From: Pseudoneobacillus sp042683745
GTDB lineage: Bacteria > Bacillota > Bacilli > Bacillales > Cytobacillaceae
Length of the DNA: 64,000 nt
Direction of reading: 5' to 3'
Assembly: GCF_042683745.1 (NCBI RefSeq)
Contig: NZ_JBHUJX010000019.1
Span: 62,001 to 126,000, forward strand
Below the pieces are notes generated by a model. It was not told where the DNA came from and did not search any database. It was given only the letters and a program-made list of their open reading frames with translations. Shown here in pieces: positions 8,643 to 17,736 of this stretch (position 1 is its first letter; each line of letters begins with the position of its first letter). The position numbers were made by a program, and so were the translations under genes.

Positions 8643-9119
8643 ATGGAACATGAAAAGAATTACATGGAAATCAATTTGGAGCAGCAAAAACTTATTTCCA
8701 ATCCGTTAAGGGTGAAAATTATTTATTTGCTGGATGAGCGTCCAATGACAGCGAAACAAGTAGCAGATGAACTGGGAAAAACGGCAGGCAGTATCCATTA
8801 CCATATTCAGCAGCTCTTTCAAAGCGGTATTTTAGAAATTGAAGAAACAAGAGAAAACAAAGGGATTATCGAGAAGTACTATCGGTCAAAAGCTACTTAT
8901 TTTAAGCTTAAGGATGAAAATGAACCAATGCTTGATAATCTAGTACGCACAAGAAGCACCAGTCTTTCTCTATCAGATGAAGAATTAAGAGAATTCGAAG
9001 CAGATTGGGATGTCCTCATAACGAAGTATTTAAAGAAAACGATCAATTTGGGTAAAGAAAGAACACCGTATCATGTCGCTTGTCAGTTTAAAAAACTATC
9101 CGAAGAGGAGGAAAATTAA
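8643..9119 (+). CDS. ArsR-like winged-helix transcriptional regulator
   Basis: This 158-residue protein carries an N-terminal winged helix: QKLISNPLRVKIIYLLDERP, then TAKQVADELGKTAGSIHYHIQQL as the recognition helix pair, then a wing ending GIIEKYYRSKATYFKL. This is the HTH_20/ArsR-like pattern. No metal-binding cysteine cluster is visible, so it is unlikely to be a classical metal sensor. The start chosen is ATG 8643, nine bases after GGAAAGG; an upstream TTG lacks a good site. The stop is directly abutted by the start of an MFS exporter, so it probably represses this operon through the palindrome at 8579-8594. Confidence 0.82.
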   Translation: MEHEKNYMEINLEQQKLISNPLRVKIIYLLDERPMTAKQVADELGKTAGSIHYHIQQLFQSGILEIEETRENKGIIEKYYRSKATYFKLKDENEPMLDNLVRTRSTSLSLSDEELREFEADWDVLITKYLKKTINLGKERTPYHVACQFKKLSEEEEN

Positions 9120-10385
9120 ATGGCCAATGCCATTCAAAAAAATCTCATATTATTTGTAATTGGGAAAATGACAGCAGTTCTAGGGTCATCCATATATTCT
9201 TTTGCCATTGGACTCTATATTTTAGATAAAACGGGGTCCAGCCTTAACTTTGCGATTACACTCTTGTTGGGTGCTTTGCCGCGAATTCTTCTATCTCCAA
9301 TCGCTGGAACATTAAGTGACCGCCTCAATCGAAAGCTTATTATTATTACATCTGATTTTGCTTGTTCCATTTGGCTTGCGATTGTCTTTTTCGTTTTTAC
9401 GTTTATCTATTCAGAAATTTGGGTGTTATACTTAGCAACCGCCATCCTTAGCATCCTCAATACCTTTTACTCCAATGCTGTGACATCTGCGATCTACAAT
9501 ATGGTCGGCCCTGACCACCTGCAAAAGGCTATGTCTTTAAATCAGGCAGCAGGTTCTGGTTCCACTATATTAGGCCCTGTTCTTGGCGGTGTCTTCTTTG
9601 GATTATTTGACATCAGTTTATTCATGATTCTTAACATCATTACGTTTATTATTTCAGGACTTGCAAGTATTTTTATCCAATACGATCTATTTGCTGAAAA
9701 AAAAGCGAAGCCTACTGGCAACTCCATTTTTACCGATCTTAAATTAGGTTTTGTTTACGTTAAGCAGCAGTCATTTATCAAAAATTTAATATTGATTAGT
9801 ATTTGGCTTAATTTTTGGTTTGCAGTTTTTCCTGTCGCCGTCCCTTATCTTGTCCTAACCGTTAGAAAAATGGAGTCGTTCCAGCTTGGGATTATAGAAG
9901 GTACTTTCTCAGTAGGTATGTTGATCACATCAATCATTTTATCAACACGTCCTGAAATAAAGCGAAAAGAACTGACTCTATTCGGTGGACTCATTGCGAT
10001 GTCCACGGTGTTAATATTACTCGGACTCCCTAACTTCCCTGGTATGGCAAACGTTTCTAACATAGTGTTCTTTCCCTATTTAGTCATCATGGTGTTCCTG
10101 CTATCTACTTTTATCATGATCGTCAATATGCCCATGATGGTTCTTCTTCAAAAGAATACCCCAGATGAATATCGGGGTCGAGTCATGTCCCTTCTAGAAA
10201 CAGGCGCAAGTGCCATGACACCACTTGGTTTTATCATCTTTGGCTTCACACTTGAAAAAATGCCTGTCTGGGTCCTACTTGCCATATGTGGACTAAGCAT
10301 AATCACTTTAATCCTATATCATCTCAAAAAGCAAACCATCACTCCTTACCTACATGGACATCACCAAGTCAAGCAAAATGCATAA
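9120..10385 (+). CDS. MFS transporter (MFS_3 / macrolide-efflux-like)
   Basis: A 421-residue, 12-helix major facilitator. The loop 2-3 motif is SPIAGTLSDRLNRKLIII, close to the MFS A-motif GxLaDrxgrk, and a second copy around NTPDEYRGRVMSLLETG joins the C-terminal half. The pattern resembles MefA/EntS-type exporters. It starts immediately at the stop of the regulator gene (TAAATG), so translation is coupled. It is likely an efflux pump controlled by the neighbouring regulator. The substrate is unknown. Confidence 0.85.
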   Translation: MANAIQKNLILFVIGKMTAVLGSSIYSFAIGLYILDKTGSSLNFAITLLLGALPRILLSPIAGTLSDRLNRKLIIITSDFACSIWLAIVFFVFTFIYSEIWVLYLATAILSILNTFYSNAVTSAIYNMVGPDHLQKAMSLNQAAGSGSTILGPVLGGVFFGLFDISLFMILNIITFIISGLASIFIQYDLFAEKKAKPTGNSIFTDLKLGFVYVKQQSFIKNLILISIWLNFWFAVFPVAVPYLVLTVRKMESFQLGIIEGTFSVGMLITSIILSTRPEIKRKELTLFGGLIAMSTVLILLGLPNFPGMANVSNIVFFPYLVIMVFLLSTFIMIVNMPMMVLLQKNTPDEYRGRVMSLLETGASAMTPLGFIIFGFTLEKMPVWVLLAICGLSIITLILYHLKKQTITPYLHGHHQVKQNA

Positions 10386-10395
10386 TTGAAAATAG

Positions 10396-10434
10396 GTGGG
10401 ACATAGGGACAGGTTCACTGTCCCCACGCCCCAC
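10396..10434. repeat. Interspersed palindrome with GGGACAG-GTTCA-CTGTCCC core
   Basis: GTGGG...GGGACAG (10396-10412) pairs with CTGTCCC...CCCAC (10418-10434) around GTTCA. It sits between two convergent genes and touches the stop codon of the minus-strand anti-sigma gene. There is no T-run. Confidence 0.6.
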
Positions 10435-11267
10435 TATTCTTTCTCTGCATCTATATCCAGTGCCGCTTTATCGACCTGATAAGCGATATCTGTTAGTGTC
10501 TTAATGGATGCTGTACTTGCCAAAACCATCGTATAGCTGTTCCGTTCCCAAGTGATATAGTTTGTTACGTCGGTTTGATCGGTTTGACTAAATTGATAGG
10601 ATAGTACATCTGCTTTGATTCCATTTATATCTACATTTGATTTAATGACAGGATTAACACTATATCCATCAAATTGAGGCAGATTAATCGCATTCGGTAC
10701 AACAGAAAAGATAATCGGTTCATTTTCTACATTAATGGAAGTTGTTATTTCATATTGATTTTCACCAAATTTATCAACCCTAATAAACGAAACTTCACCA
10801 CCAACTATTTTCGGAATATCCATTTGAATATATTCCTTCAATTCCTCGGTATATCCTTTAAACATTTGTGTTTCAACAACTTCTAGATTGTATGGTCCAC
10901 TATCCTCATTTCCAAAGTGAAAGGTAGAACCATACATAACATTTGGATTCTCTTCAACCTGTGTTAGATCCTCATAAGTGGCTGAAAAAATATAATTAAG
11001 GCCAGGTACCTTTGAGAGAGCAGCTGCCATAGTTGGAGACGCAAATCCTGAGCCTATGATCCCAGTAGATAATAAGCCAACTGCCGCCGCTGAATAAAGC
11101 CAGTTCCTTTTTTTACTATTCGTTGTTTTCAAAGTAATGAAATTTTGTTGATCTGGGAGTTGACTCAATGCTTTTTCTAGTCCTGCACTAAAAAAAGCTG
11201 GTACTGACTTCTTTTTATTTTCCTCAGCTAATGATTTAAAACCGGAATCTAAATTAGATTTGTTCAT
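10434..11267 (-). CDS. Anti-sigma factor-like membrane protein, partner of the adjacent ECF sigma
   Basis: The 277 residues divide into a short cytosolic N-terminus (about 1-55), one transmembrane helix (WLYSAAAVGLLSTGIIGSGF), and an extracytoplasmic domain of about 200 residues resembling DUF4367/DUF4179-type sensor domains. This is the plan of membrane anti-sigma factors that hold an ECF sigma at the membrane until a surface signal arrives. The start (ATG behind GGAGGG) overlaps the sigma gene's end by 14 bases, indicating translational coupling. The signal is not readable. No zinc-binding HxxxCxxC motif is seen. Confidence 0.8.
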   Translation of the reverse strand: MNKSNLDSGFKSLAEENKKKSVPAFFSAGLEKALSQLPDQQNFITLKTTNSKKRNWLYSAAAVGLLSTGIIGSGFASPTMAAALSKVPGLNYIFSATYEDLTQVEENPNVMYGSTFHFGNEDSGPYNLEVVETQMFKGYTEELKEYIQMDIPKIVGGEVSFIRVDKFGENQYEITTSINVENEPIIFSVVPNAINLPQFDGYSVNPVIKSNVDINGIKADVLSYQFSQTDQTDVTNYITWERNSYTMVLASTASIKTLTDIAYQVDKAALDIDAEKE

Positions 11268-11793
11268 TTAAAATCCCTCCAATATGATTTTCTTTCCCTA
11301 AGTACCCTGCCAGTTTTTTTCTTGCCCTGCTAAGTCTTGACTTAATGGTTCCTTCTGGTTGTTCTAGTATCTCTGCAACCTCCTTGAGAGGAAGATCTTG
11401 AATATAATAAAGTAAAATAACTATCCGGCATTCGTCCTCTAAAGCATTAATAGCTTCTTTCAATTCAAGATTGTCTACATTATTCTGATTCTTATTATCA
11501 ATTACTTCTTGCATAGAAATGATTTTACGTTGATTCCGTTTCATTCGAGCACATTCTCTAATTAAAATTCGAGTAATCCAGGTTTTAAAATATTTAGGTT
11601 CTTTAAGGTTAGGAAGAGAAATGTAAGCTTTTATAAGAGCCTCTTGTGTCGCATCTAATCCCTCTTGATCTGAGCCCATAATCGAAGTAGAAATCCTATA
11701 AAGATAAGATTCTAAACTCCCTATTAATCGAGTAAAAGCAATCTTATCCCCCATCTGCGCTTTTCTAACATCACCTTCTAGTTTATCCTTCAA
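11254..11793 (-). CDS. ECF RNA polymerase sigma factor
   Basis: This 179-residue protein has region 2 (SLESYLYRISTSIMGS, DATQEALIKAYISL, FKTWITRILIREC) and region 4 (LEDECRIVILLYYIQDLPL, KEVAEILEQPEGTIKSRLSR), with no region 1 or 3: an ECF sigma. The start is TTG at 11793, six bases after AAAGGAGG; the frame stays open upstream without a better site. It is co-transcribed with an overlapping anti-sigma gene. It probably directs RNA polymerase to a small envelope-stress regulon and to its own promoter. The subgroup cannot be fixed by eye. Confidence 0.9.
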   Translation of the reverse strand: MKDKLEGDVRKAQMGDKIAFTRLIGSLESYLYRISTSIMGSDQEGLDATQEALIKAYISLPNLKEPKYFKTWITRILIRECARMKRNQRKIISMQEVIDNKNQNNVDNLELKEAINALEDECRIVILLYYIQDLPLKEVAEILEQPEGTIKSRLSRARKKLAGYLGKENHIGGILNEQI

Positions 11794-11982
11794 AACGATA
11801 CCTCCTTTTTCAATCTCACTTATTAGAAACGCAAAGTGGGTAGATTGGTTCTCACAAATATAGAAAAATTTTTGAGAATTTATTTTTCTACCAGTCATAA
11901 TGGTCTTACCACTAATCATTACTTTTTATTTATTCATGTCTTTTACCTAATATTGGTTTATAATAATTGAATATTGCAATCT

Positions 11983-12000
11983 GTTTCACATCAATGAAAC
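11983..12000 (+). promoter_or_regulatory. Inverted repeat before the MFS gene, possible operator
   Basis: GTTTCA-N6-TGAAAC lies 22 bp before the start, and a TATAAT (11960-11965) precedes it. The position suits a repressor site, but no cognate regulator is adjacent. Confidence 0.35.
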
Positions 12001-12021
12001 GTACAATCGGAGGATATACAT

Positions 12022-13260
12022 ATGAACAGGCTTTTAAATGTCTTTAGGACCTATCATCCTATCGTCATTATCCTAATTATAGGAACAGCACTAATCTTCA
12101 CTGGTTTGGCAATGAGCACACCTTTTCTCGCCATTTATTTAGCAGAGAAGACGAACTTGAATGCTACTTCGATAGGGCTATTAATTGGCTTAGGAGCACT
12201 TTCAGGGACCTTTGGGGGCTTTTTGGGAGGGACATTTTCTGATTTATTAGGAAGAAAATCGTTAATCATCGGTTCTCTATTAACATCTAGCCTCGTTTAT
12301 TTTGGCTATGCATTCGCAAATCAAATCTTCCTTCTATCAACCTGTATAATTGCTGGGGGATTTGCAGCTTCGATTTTTCGGACGGTATCTAATGCATTTA
12401 TAACGGACTTAACAGAGAAAGAGCAGCAGATTAAAGTCTTCTCTTTTCTAAATATGGCTGTTAACATCGGGTGGGGAGTCGGACCACTGATTGGCGTTTA
12501 TTTCGGTTTAACCTCGACGAACATACCGTTTATTCTTACCGGAATCATTTATGTTTTTTACACTTTTACTATATTTGTTCTGCTATCCATTTATCATGTT
12601 CAGCCAAAGGTTCAAGAAAACAGGCCTTCGCGTATTACCTTTACACAATCTTTAAAAATGCTTAAATCGGATAAAGTATTATTTTGGTTTGTATTGGGTG
12701 GTTTAGTTCTTGCCATTTCTTGGGGGCAGTTTTCCATTTTGTTATCACAATTTTTAGTTTCTGAGTTTGATAATGGCACAAAATTATTTGGAATTTTACT
12801 AAGTGTTAATGCGGTATCGGTCATTGTCATGCAATTACCGATGACAAGATGGCTTGAAAAAAAGCAGCCACAGCAAATTCTAACTGTTGGAGTCCTATTC
12901 ATCCTTGGAGGGTTGCTCGGTTTTTCTATTTCGTATCATATCATTACCTTAATTATCGCTATAATTTTATTAAGTATAGCGGAAACAGTTATTATGCCTT
13001 TATCCAATGTATTAATTGATGAAATTGCTCCGAAAGGAATGAGTGGAACTTATTTTGGTGCACAGAACTTTTCTTCTTTAGGTATTTTCATGAGTCCGAT
13101 CCTCGGAGGGTTTTTATTAGATGTATTTAACGGAAGAATTATGTATATCGTACTTGCAGCCATTGCTATTGCTAGCATCGGAGTCTATCATATTGGTTTC
13201 AGACTGCATCAATCTAAACAGCAGAAAGTACTTTCTGAACGGCAAAGCGCAGCTTACTAG
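12022..13260 (+). CDS. MFS transporter, 12-helix drug-efflux type
   Basis: A 412-residue major facilitator with the A-motif GGTFSDLLGRKSLIIG after helix 2 and a C-type motif around NIGWGVGPLIGVYFG in helix 5, which points to an antiporter of the DHA1 class. The start follows GGAGGATATAC. It is flanked by the divergent sigma operon and a convergent amidohydrolase gene, so it appears monocistronic. The substrate is unknown. Confidence 0.85.
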   Translation: MNRLLNVFRTYHPIVIILIIGTALIFTGLAMSTPFLAIYLAEKTNLNATSIGLLIGLGALSGTFGGFLGGTFSDLLGRKSLIIGSLLTSSLVYFGYAFANQIFLLSTCIIAGGFAASIFRTVSNAFITDLTEKEQQIKVFSFLNMAVNIGWGVGPLIGVYFGLTSTNIPFILTGIIYVFYTFTIFVLLSIYHVQPKVQENRPSRITFTQSLKMLKSDKVLFWFVLGGLVLAISWGQFSILLSQFLVSEFDNGTKLFGILLSVNAVSVIVMQLPMTRWLEKKQPQQILTVGVLFILGGLLGFSISYHIITLIIAIILLSIAETVIMPLSNVLIDEIAPKGMSGTYFGAQNFSSLGIFMSPILGGFLLDVFNGRIMYIVLAAIAIASIGVYHIGFRLHQSKQQKVLSERQSAAY

Positions 13261-13274
13261 AATTCTATAAAAAG

Positions 13275-13310
13275 CAAAGTGGCCAGTTCATTCCAAGACT
13301 GGCCACTTTG
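13275..13310 (-). terminator. Terminator between convergent MFS and M20 genes
   Basis: CAAAGTGGCCAGT (13275-13287) pairs exactly with ACTGGCCACTTTG (13298-13310). On the minus strand the stem is followed by GCTTTTTA, so it terminates the M20 operon best; it may also work for the MFS gene. Confidence 0.75.
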
Positions 13311-13324
13311 TCATGCAATATTGA

Positions 13325-14503
13325 CTAAACTCTTATACCTTTTCGTCCAATAAACTCTTCTTTTATCTGTTCCAAAAGCTCTTTGTTTGTCAAAACCTCA
13401 TATCCTGTTAATGCCATTGCTTTAGCTCCAAGAATCATCGCTTCCCTCGCTTGCTCACTCATCGCTGCCTCGCGAAATTCGTGAGTATGACAAGCATAAG
13501 CTTCATTACAGATTTTGATATAAGGATGAATGGAAGGAACTACCTGACTGACATTCCCCATGTCCAGAGAGCCAGAACCATCACGATCTGTTTCGATCTC
13601 CGTTTCCTCAACACCAAGTGAAACTAACTGTCTAGTAAATGTTTCGGATAAGTGGGAATTCGTAATCATATCATCATACGAGAACTCGTAGTTGGATACT
13701 TTCAAAGTTGCCCCTGTTTGCAGTGCAGCACCTTCCGCACACTTCTTCACTTTTTCAACTAGCTCGTTTAAATAGTCACGCTTACCAGCACGTACATAAA
13801 ATTGAGCTACTGCATAATCAGGTACAACATTTGCAGCTTTTCCACCTTCTGGGATAATGCCATGGATCCTTGCATCAGGCGTGATATGCTGCCTTAAAGC
13901 ATTTATGCTATTAAAAGTTTGGAGGACCGCATCTAATGCATTAATTCCTAAATGCGGATTGGCTGCAGCATGGGCTGGCTTTCCAAAAAACTCAAACTGA
14001 ATCGCATCCATCGCTAAAGATGTGCCACTTTTCATATAGCGGTCTAACGGATGGACCATGATGGCCACATCCAAAACGTCGAAAATGCCCTCTTCTGCCA
14101 TTGTTACTTTGCCACCCTTTGTTTCCTCAGCCGGAGTACCAAAAACAATGACTTTTCCACCTGTCTCATGAATGACTTTACTAAGACCAATTCCTGCTGC
14201 AATCCCCATTGTTCCAATTAAATTATGCCCGCATGCATGACCCACCTCTGGCAAAGCATCATACTCAGCCATGAATCCGATAACTGGACCTTCTTTACCG
14301 CTATCGAAGGTTGCCGTAAAGGCTGTCGGCAGATTACATGTTCCTACCTCCACAGAAAAATCATGTTTACATAAAGCTTCTGTCAGAATGGCACATGCCT
14401 TAAACTCTTCATGCCCAAGCTCTGGATTTTCACCGATATAAATACTAATGTTGTAAAAATCTTCTTTCAATCGGTCGATTTCTTTATTAATCCATTGTTT
14501 CAT
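13325..14503 (-). CDS. M20 family amidohydrolase / metallopeptidase (M20D, Xaa-Arg dipeptidase-like)
   Basis: This 392-residue zinc hydrolase shows M20 ligand motifs: GFMAEYDALPEVGHACGHNLIG near residue 80-100, TPAEETKGGK (the catalytic Glu pair), and MVHPLD for a later ligand. The lid domain contains FFGKPAHAAANPHLGINALD, typical of AbgB/PM20D2-like amidohydrolases acting on N-acylated amino acids or dipeptides. The chosen start is ATG 14503, eight bases after AGGAG; a GTG three codons upstream overlaps the ribosome site. It follows the EamA transporter gene by 17 bases on the same strand, so its substrate may be what that protein moves. Confidence 0.85.
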   Translation of the reverse strand: MKQWINKEIDRLKEDFYNISIYIGENPELGHEEFKACAILTEALCKHDFSVEVGTCNLPTAFTATFDSGKEGPVIGFMAEYDALPEVGHACGHNLIGTMGIAAGIGLSKVIHETGGKVIVFGTPAEETKGGKVTMAEEGIFDVLDVAIMVHPLDRYMKSGTSLAMDAIQFEFFGKPAHAAANPHLGINALDAVLQTFNSINALRQHITPDARIHGIIPEGGKAANVVPDYAVAQFYVRAGKRDYLNELVEKVKKCAEGAALQTGATLKVSNYEFSYDDMITNSHLSETFTRQLVSLGVEETEIETDRDGSGSLDMGNVSQVVPSIHPYIKICNEAYACHTHEFREAAMSEQAREAMILGAKAMALTGYEVLTNKELLEQIKEEFIGRKGIRV

Positions 14504-14520
14504 TTCATTCACTCCTAATG

Positions 14521-15360
14521 CTAAATTTTTGTAAGAACAATACCAAGCAACGCCGTTACTACACCAAAAATCTGATAGATTCGCAGTTTTTCTTTAAAAA
14601 GAAAATATCCAGCTAAAACAACGATAAGACAATTCAAGCTGACAACTGGGAAAACAATGCTTGCAATACCTGTCTTCAGGGCAAAAAAATAACAGCTGAA
14701 TCCTGCAACGCTTATGATACCGACTGTAGCTCCCAGTTTTACTTCAGGCACTCTCGTTTTTTCTTTTCTGCTTAGTCTCATTATTAATAGGTAAAGACTT
14801 CCTCCCCCATACATGCTAATTAATATATTTAAAGAACTGATGTGGAGATAAGAAGTTAATTTCATCAAGACTCCTAAAACACCAAATGATAAAACAGCTA
14901 AAATAATTCGAAAAATCCACGAAGAATATTGAGTTTGAACCTTGAGTTGACTAGGCATGTACTGAATGACAACAGCTGAGACTAGCATTAGTAGAATACC
15001 GGACCACTGCAAAGTCGAAATCTCTTCATGAAAAATCAGCCCCGCACTTAGCACAGGAAAAATCGCATTTGCCGAAATGATAGGCGAGGTTAAACTGGCC
15101 GGACCCTTTTCAAAAGCTTTTGACATCTGGATGTTGCCATTCGTATTTAATACTCCGATAATAGCGCCTAGGACAACTGTTAAAAGATGCAAATCAAGTG
15201 AATCTGATATCACTCCATATGCAAGAGTTAATAAAAAAGCTGAAAAATAGAAGAAAAATTGAATATTTACTTTTGAATATCCCTTACCCGTGCTCCACTT
15301 AAAGATTGCATTATTCGTTCCAAAACAAACCGTTGTCATAATTGCTGCCAATAACCACAT
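14521..15360 (-). CDS. EamA/DMT superfamily transporter
   Basis: A 279-residue protein with ten hydrophobic helices in two EamA repeats. Typical segments are FGTNNAIFKWS in helix 1, GPASLTSPIISANAIFPVLS around helices 3-4, and VVSLNCLIVVLAGYFLFKEKL in the second half, which carries the family's E-x(2)-GxxLI-like end. Members export amino acids or metabolites, or take up small solutes. It leads a two-gene operon with an M20 amidohydrolase. The direction and substrate are unknown. Confidence 0.82.
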   Translation of the reverse strand: MWLLAAIMTTVCFGTNNAIFKWSTGKGYSKVNIQFFFYFSAFLLTLAYGVISDSLDLHLLTVVLGAIIGVLNTNGNIQMSKAFEKGPASLTSPIISANAIFPVLSAGLIFHEEISTLQWSGILLMLVSAVVIQYMPSQLKVQTQYSSWIFRIILAVLSFGVLGVLMKLTSYLHISSLNILISMYGGGSLYLLIMRLSRKEKTRVPEVKLGATVGIISVAGFSCYFFALKTGIASIVFPVVSLNCLIVVLAGYFLFKEKLRIYQIFGVVTALLGIVLTKI

Positions 15361-15510
15361 ATTGATCCTTCTTTCATTATAGGTACACCTTTATTGTAAT
15401 CCCTTTTCTATTATTCTCAATATTTATTTAATAGAATACTAAAGTTATTGTCGAAAGTTACTGTCGCAATTTTTAGAAAACTATTACATTATTTCAGTTG
15501 ATTACTCGTT

Positions 15511-15564
15511 TATAATAATAGAAGTAATGTTTGTAAGCGTTACCATTGTTTGCAAGCGTTACAT
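15511..15564 (+). promoter_or_regulatory. dhaS promoter region with two tandem cre sites
   Basis: A TATAAT (15511-15516) is followed by TGTAAGCGTTACCA (15532-15545) and TGCAAGCGTTACAT (15551-15564), both close to the cre consensus and 19 bp apart as part of a direct repeat. Located after the -10 box, they should act as CcpA roadblocks. No good -35 is evident. Confidence 0.75.
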
Positions 15565-15603
15565 GAAGGTGTCTTACATAATAAGGTTAAGGGAGGAAGT
15601 TCA

Positions 15604-17088
15604 TTGACTCAATTAGCGGTCGGTTTAAAAGAAAAGGTAGAAAATTTCTTAGTAGGAACAAAGAAACTGTACATTGATGGACAATTTGTTGAAAGTCTCT
15701 CTCAAAAAACATTTGAAACGTATAATCCTGCTACTGGCGAAGTGCTTGCTACAGTATATGAAGCTGGTCCCGAGGATATTGATCTTGCTGTAAAAGCAGC
15801 ACGAAAAGCATTTGATAGTGGTCGTTGGTCGAAAATGGGTACAGCCGAACGTAGCCGTTTGATGTATAAATTAGCAGACTTAATGGAGCAAAACAGAGAA
15901 GAACTTGCTCAATTAGAAACCTTGGATAACGGTAAACCGATTCGTGAAACAACAAATGCAGACATCCCACTTGCCATTGAGCATATGCGTTACTATGCTG
16001 GCTGGGCGACAAAAATCGTAGGCCAGACGATCCCTGTAAATGGACCGTTTTTTAACTATACTCGTCACGAAGCGGTTGGAGTGGTCGGACAAATCATTCC
16101 GTGGAACTTCCCTCTTTTAATGGCGATGTGGAAGTTAGGAGCTGCGCTTGCAACAGGTTGTACAATTGTGTTAAAGCCTGCAGAACAAACACCATTATCG
16201 GCTTTATATTTAGCTGAGCTAATGGATGAAGCAGGATTCCCTGCTGGTGTCATTAATATTGTACCTGGATTTGGAGAAACTGCTGGTCAGCCGCTTGTTG
16301 ATCATCCACTAGTTGATAAAATTGCTTTTACCGGCTCAACTGAAGTTGGGAAGCTTATTATGGAGAGAGCCTCTAAATCACTTAAGCGTGTAACATTAGA
16401 GCTTGGCGGTAAGTCACCGAATATTATTTTACCTGACGCTGACCTATCTAAAGCAATTCCTGGTGCATTGAACGGAGTTATGTTTAACCAAGGTCAGGTT
16501 TGCTGTGCAGGTTCACGTGTATTTATCCAAAAGAAGCAATTTGATAATGTTGTAGCCGATATGGTCAGCCATGCTGAAAAAATTAAACAAGGCGCTGGTT
16601 TACATTCGGACACAGAAATTGGCCCTCTTGTATCCATTGAGCAACAAAATCGCGTTCTTGGATACATCGAAAAAGGGATGAATGAAGGGGCTGAATTGTT
16701 AATCGGTGGTGAAAAGCCATTTGAACAAGGCTACTTCGTTTCGCCGACAATTTTCGCAGATGTTCGTGACGAAATGACGATTGCAAGAGAAGAGATTTTC
16801 GGCCCAGTTATCTCGGCCATGCCATATGAGGATTTAGATGAACTCATTGATCGTGCAAACAATAGCCAATATGGTCTGGCTGCTGGTGTATGGACGCAGG
16901 ATGTTTCCAAGGCACATTATATTGCTGGACGCCTGCGTGCTGGTACTGTTTGGGTGAATTGCTATAATGCATTCGATGCTGCGTCACCTTTCGGCGGGTA
17001 TAAGCAATCCGGAATTGGCCGTGAAATGGGCTCATATGCATTAAACAACTATACAGAAGTGAAAAGCGTTTGGATCTCAATGAAATAA
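15604..17088 (+). CDS. dhaS: NAD(P)-dependent aldehyde dehydrogenase
   Basis: The 494-residue enzyme oxidises aldehydes to acids in the cytosol. It shows the full ALDH signature set: IIPWNFPLLMAMWK, the cofactor motif FTGSTEVGK, the catalytic Glu in VTLELGGKSPNI, and the catalytic Cys in FNQGQVCCAGSR. The C-terminal segment SPFGGYKQSGIGREMG is also canonical. Long stretches match B. subtilis DhaS in order and length (495 residues). The start is TTG 15604 behind GGGAGG; an upstream in-frame start would begin inside the cre region. It is monocistronic, with a perfect terminator. The two cre boxes imply carbon catabolite control. Confidence 0.9.
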   Translation: MTQLAVGLKEKVENFLVGTKKLYIDGQFVESLSQKTFETYNPATGEVLATVYEAGPEDIDLAVKAARKAFDSGRWSKMGTAERSRLMYKLADLMEQNREELAQLETLDNGKPIRETTNADIPLAIEHMRYYAGWATKIVGQTIPVNGPFFNYTRHEAVGVVGQIIPWNFPLLMAMWKLGAALATGCTIVLKPAEQTPLSALYLAELMDEAGFPAGVINIVPGFGETAGQPLVDHPLVDKIAFTGSTEVGKLIMERASKSLKRVTLELGGKSPNIILPDADLSKAIPGALNGVMFNQGQVCCAGSRVFIQKKQFDNVVADMVSHAEKIKQGAGLHSDTEIGPLVSIEQQNRVLGYIEKGMNEGAELLIGGEKPFEQGYFVSPTIFADVRDEMTIAREEIFGPVISAMPYEDLDELIDRANNSQYGLAAGVWTQDVSKAHYIAGRLRAGTVWVNCYNAFDAASPFGGYKQSGIGREMGSYALNNYTEVKSVWISMK

Positions 17089-17106
17089 TAATTCCCAAAA
17101 TGAAAG

Positions 17107-17145
17107 AAAAGAGAACAGTTCTAGATAACTGTTCTCTTTTCTTTT
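17107..17145 (+). terminator. Terminator after dhaS
   Basis: AAAAGAGAACAGTT (17107-17120) pairs exactly with AACTGTTCTCTTTT (17127-17140) across CTAGAT, then CTTTT. The AT flanks allow bidirectional use with the convergent VOC gene. Confidence 0.88.
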
Positions 17146-17149
17146 AATA

Positions 17150-17530
17150 TTACTTTTTTTCCATAACTGCAAAGTAATTATTTTCACTATCAGCGAAGTT
17201 AAAAACTCTACCGAAAGGCATATTAACCATTTCTCCAACAGTAACGTTATTATTTGTTAAGTCGTTATATAATTTATCGAGATCTTTTGAAAAGAACATT
17301 AAAGAAGGTGTACCAAGATTTAATTCAGGCTGCATTTTAGAAATTAATTCTTTATTATGGAGTATAATACTTGTTTCAGCATCATTTGTTGGAGCGATTT
17401 CAATCCATCTCATACCTTGTCCATTATCTTGTTCAGAAATAACACTAAACCCTACTTTTTCCTTCCAAAAATTCACAGCCTCATCTTGATTATTAACATA
17501 CAGCATAATTTGACCGACTATATTAATCAT
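17150..17530 (-). CDS. VOC family protein (glyoxalase-like)
   Basis: A 126-residue single VOC domain: VGQIMLYVNNQDEAVNFWKE is the classic opening strand and helix, followed by VGFSVI, and it ends RVFNFADSENNYFAVME, equivalent to the usual DPDGN-x-F ending. It resembles the YghE/YraH group of bacterial VOC proteins. The start is ATG 17530, eight bases after AAGGAG; a GTG three codons upstream overlaps that site. It stands alone between convergent dhaS and the divergent purine permease. Ligand and reaction are unknown. Confidence 0.85.
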   Translation of the reverse strand: MINIVGQIMLYVNNQDEAVNFWKEKVGFSVISEQDNGQGMRWIEIAPTNDAETSIILHNKELISKMQPELNLGTPSLMFFSKDLDKLYNDLTNNNVTVGEMVNMPFGRVFNFADSENNYFAVMEKK

Positions 17531-17736
17531 TAATTCCACTCCTTAATTATAGTATTTTAATTATATCATTTTGGACTTATTGAAAAAAATGTAATCCTTA
17601 TAACTAATTGGTAAAATTTTTATTCATTTATATAATCTTTACCACGCTATATTCCATGTTATAATGATTTCTGGCATAAGTATGAGTTTTTACTATATGC
17701 GGGTGGGAGAGGGCGAATACGAAAGTGTGAGATAAA

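Noticed and set aside
17540..17736. Possible purine riboswitch upstream of the AzgA-type permease
   Set aside because: I looked for the conserved core and three-way junction and found neither; only a possible promoter is supported.
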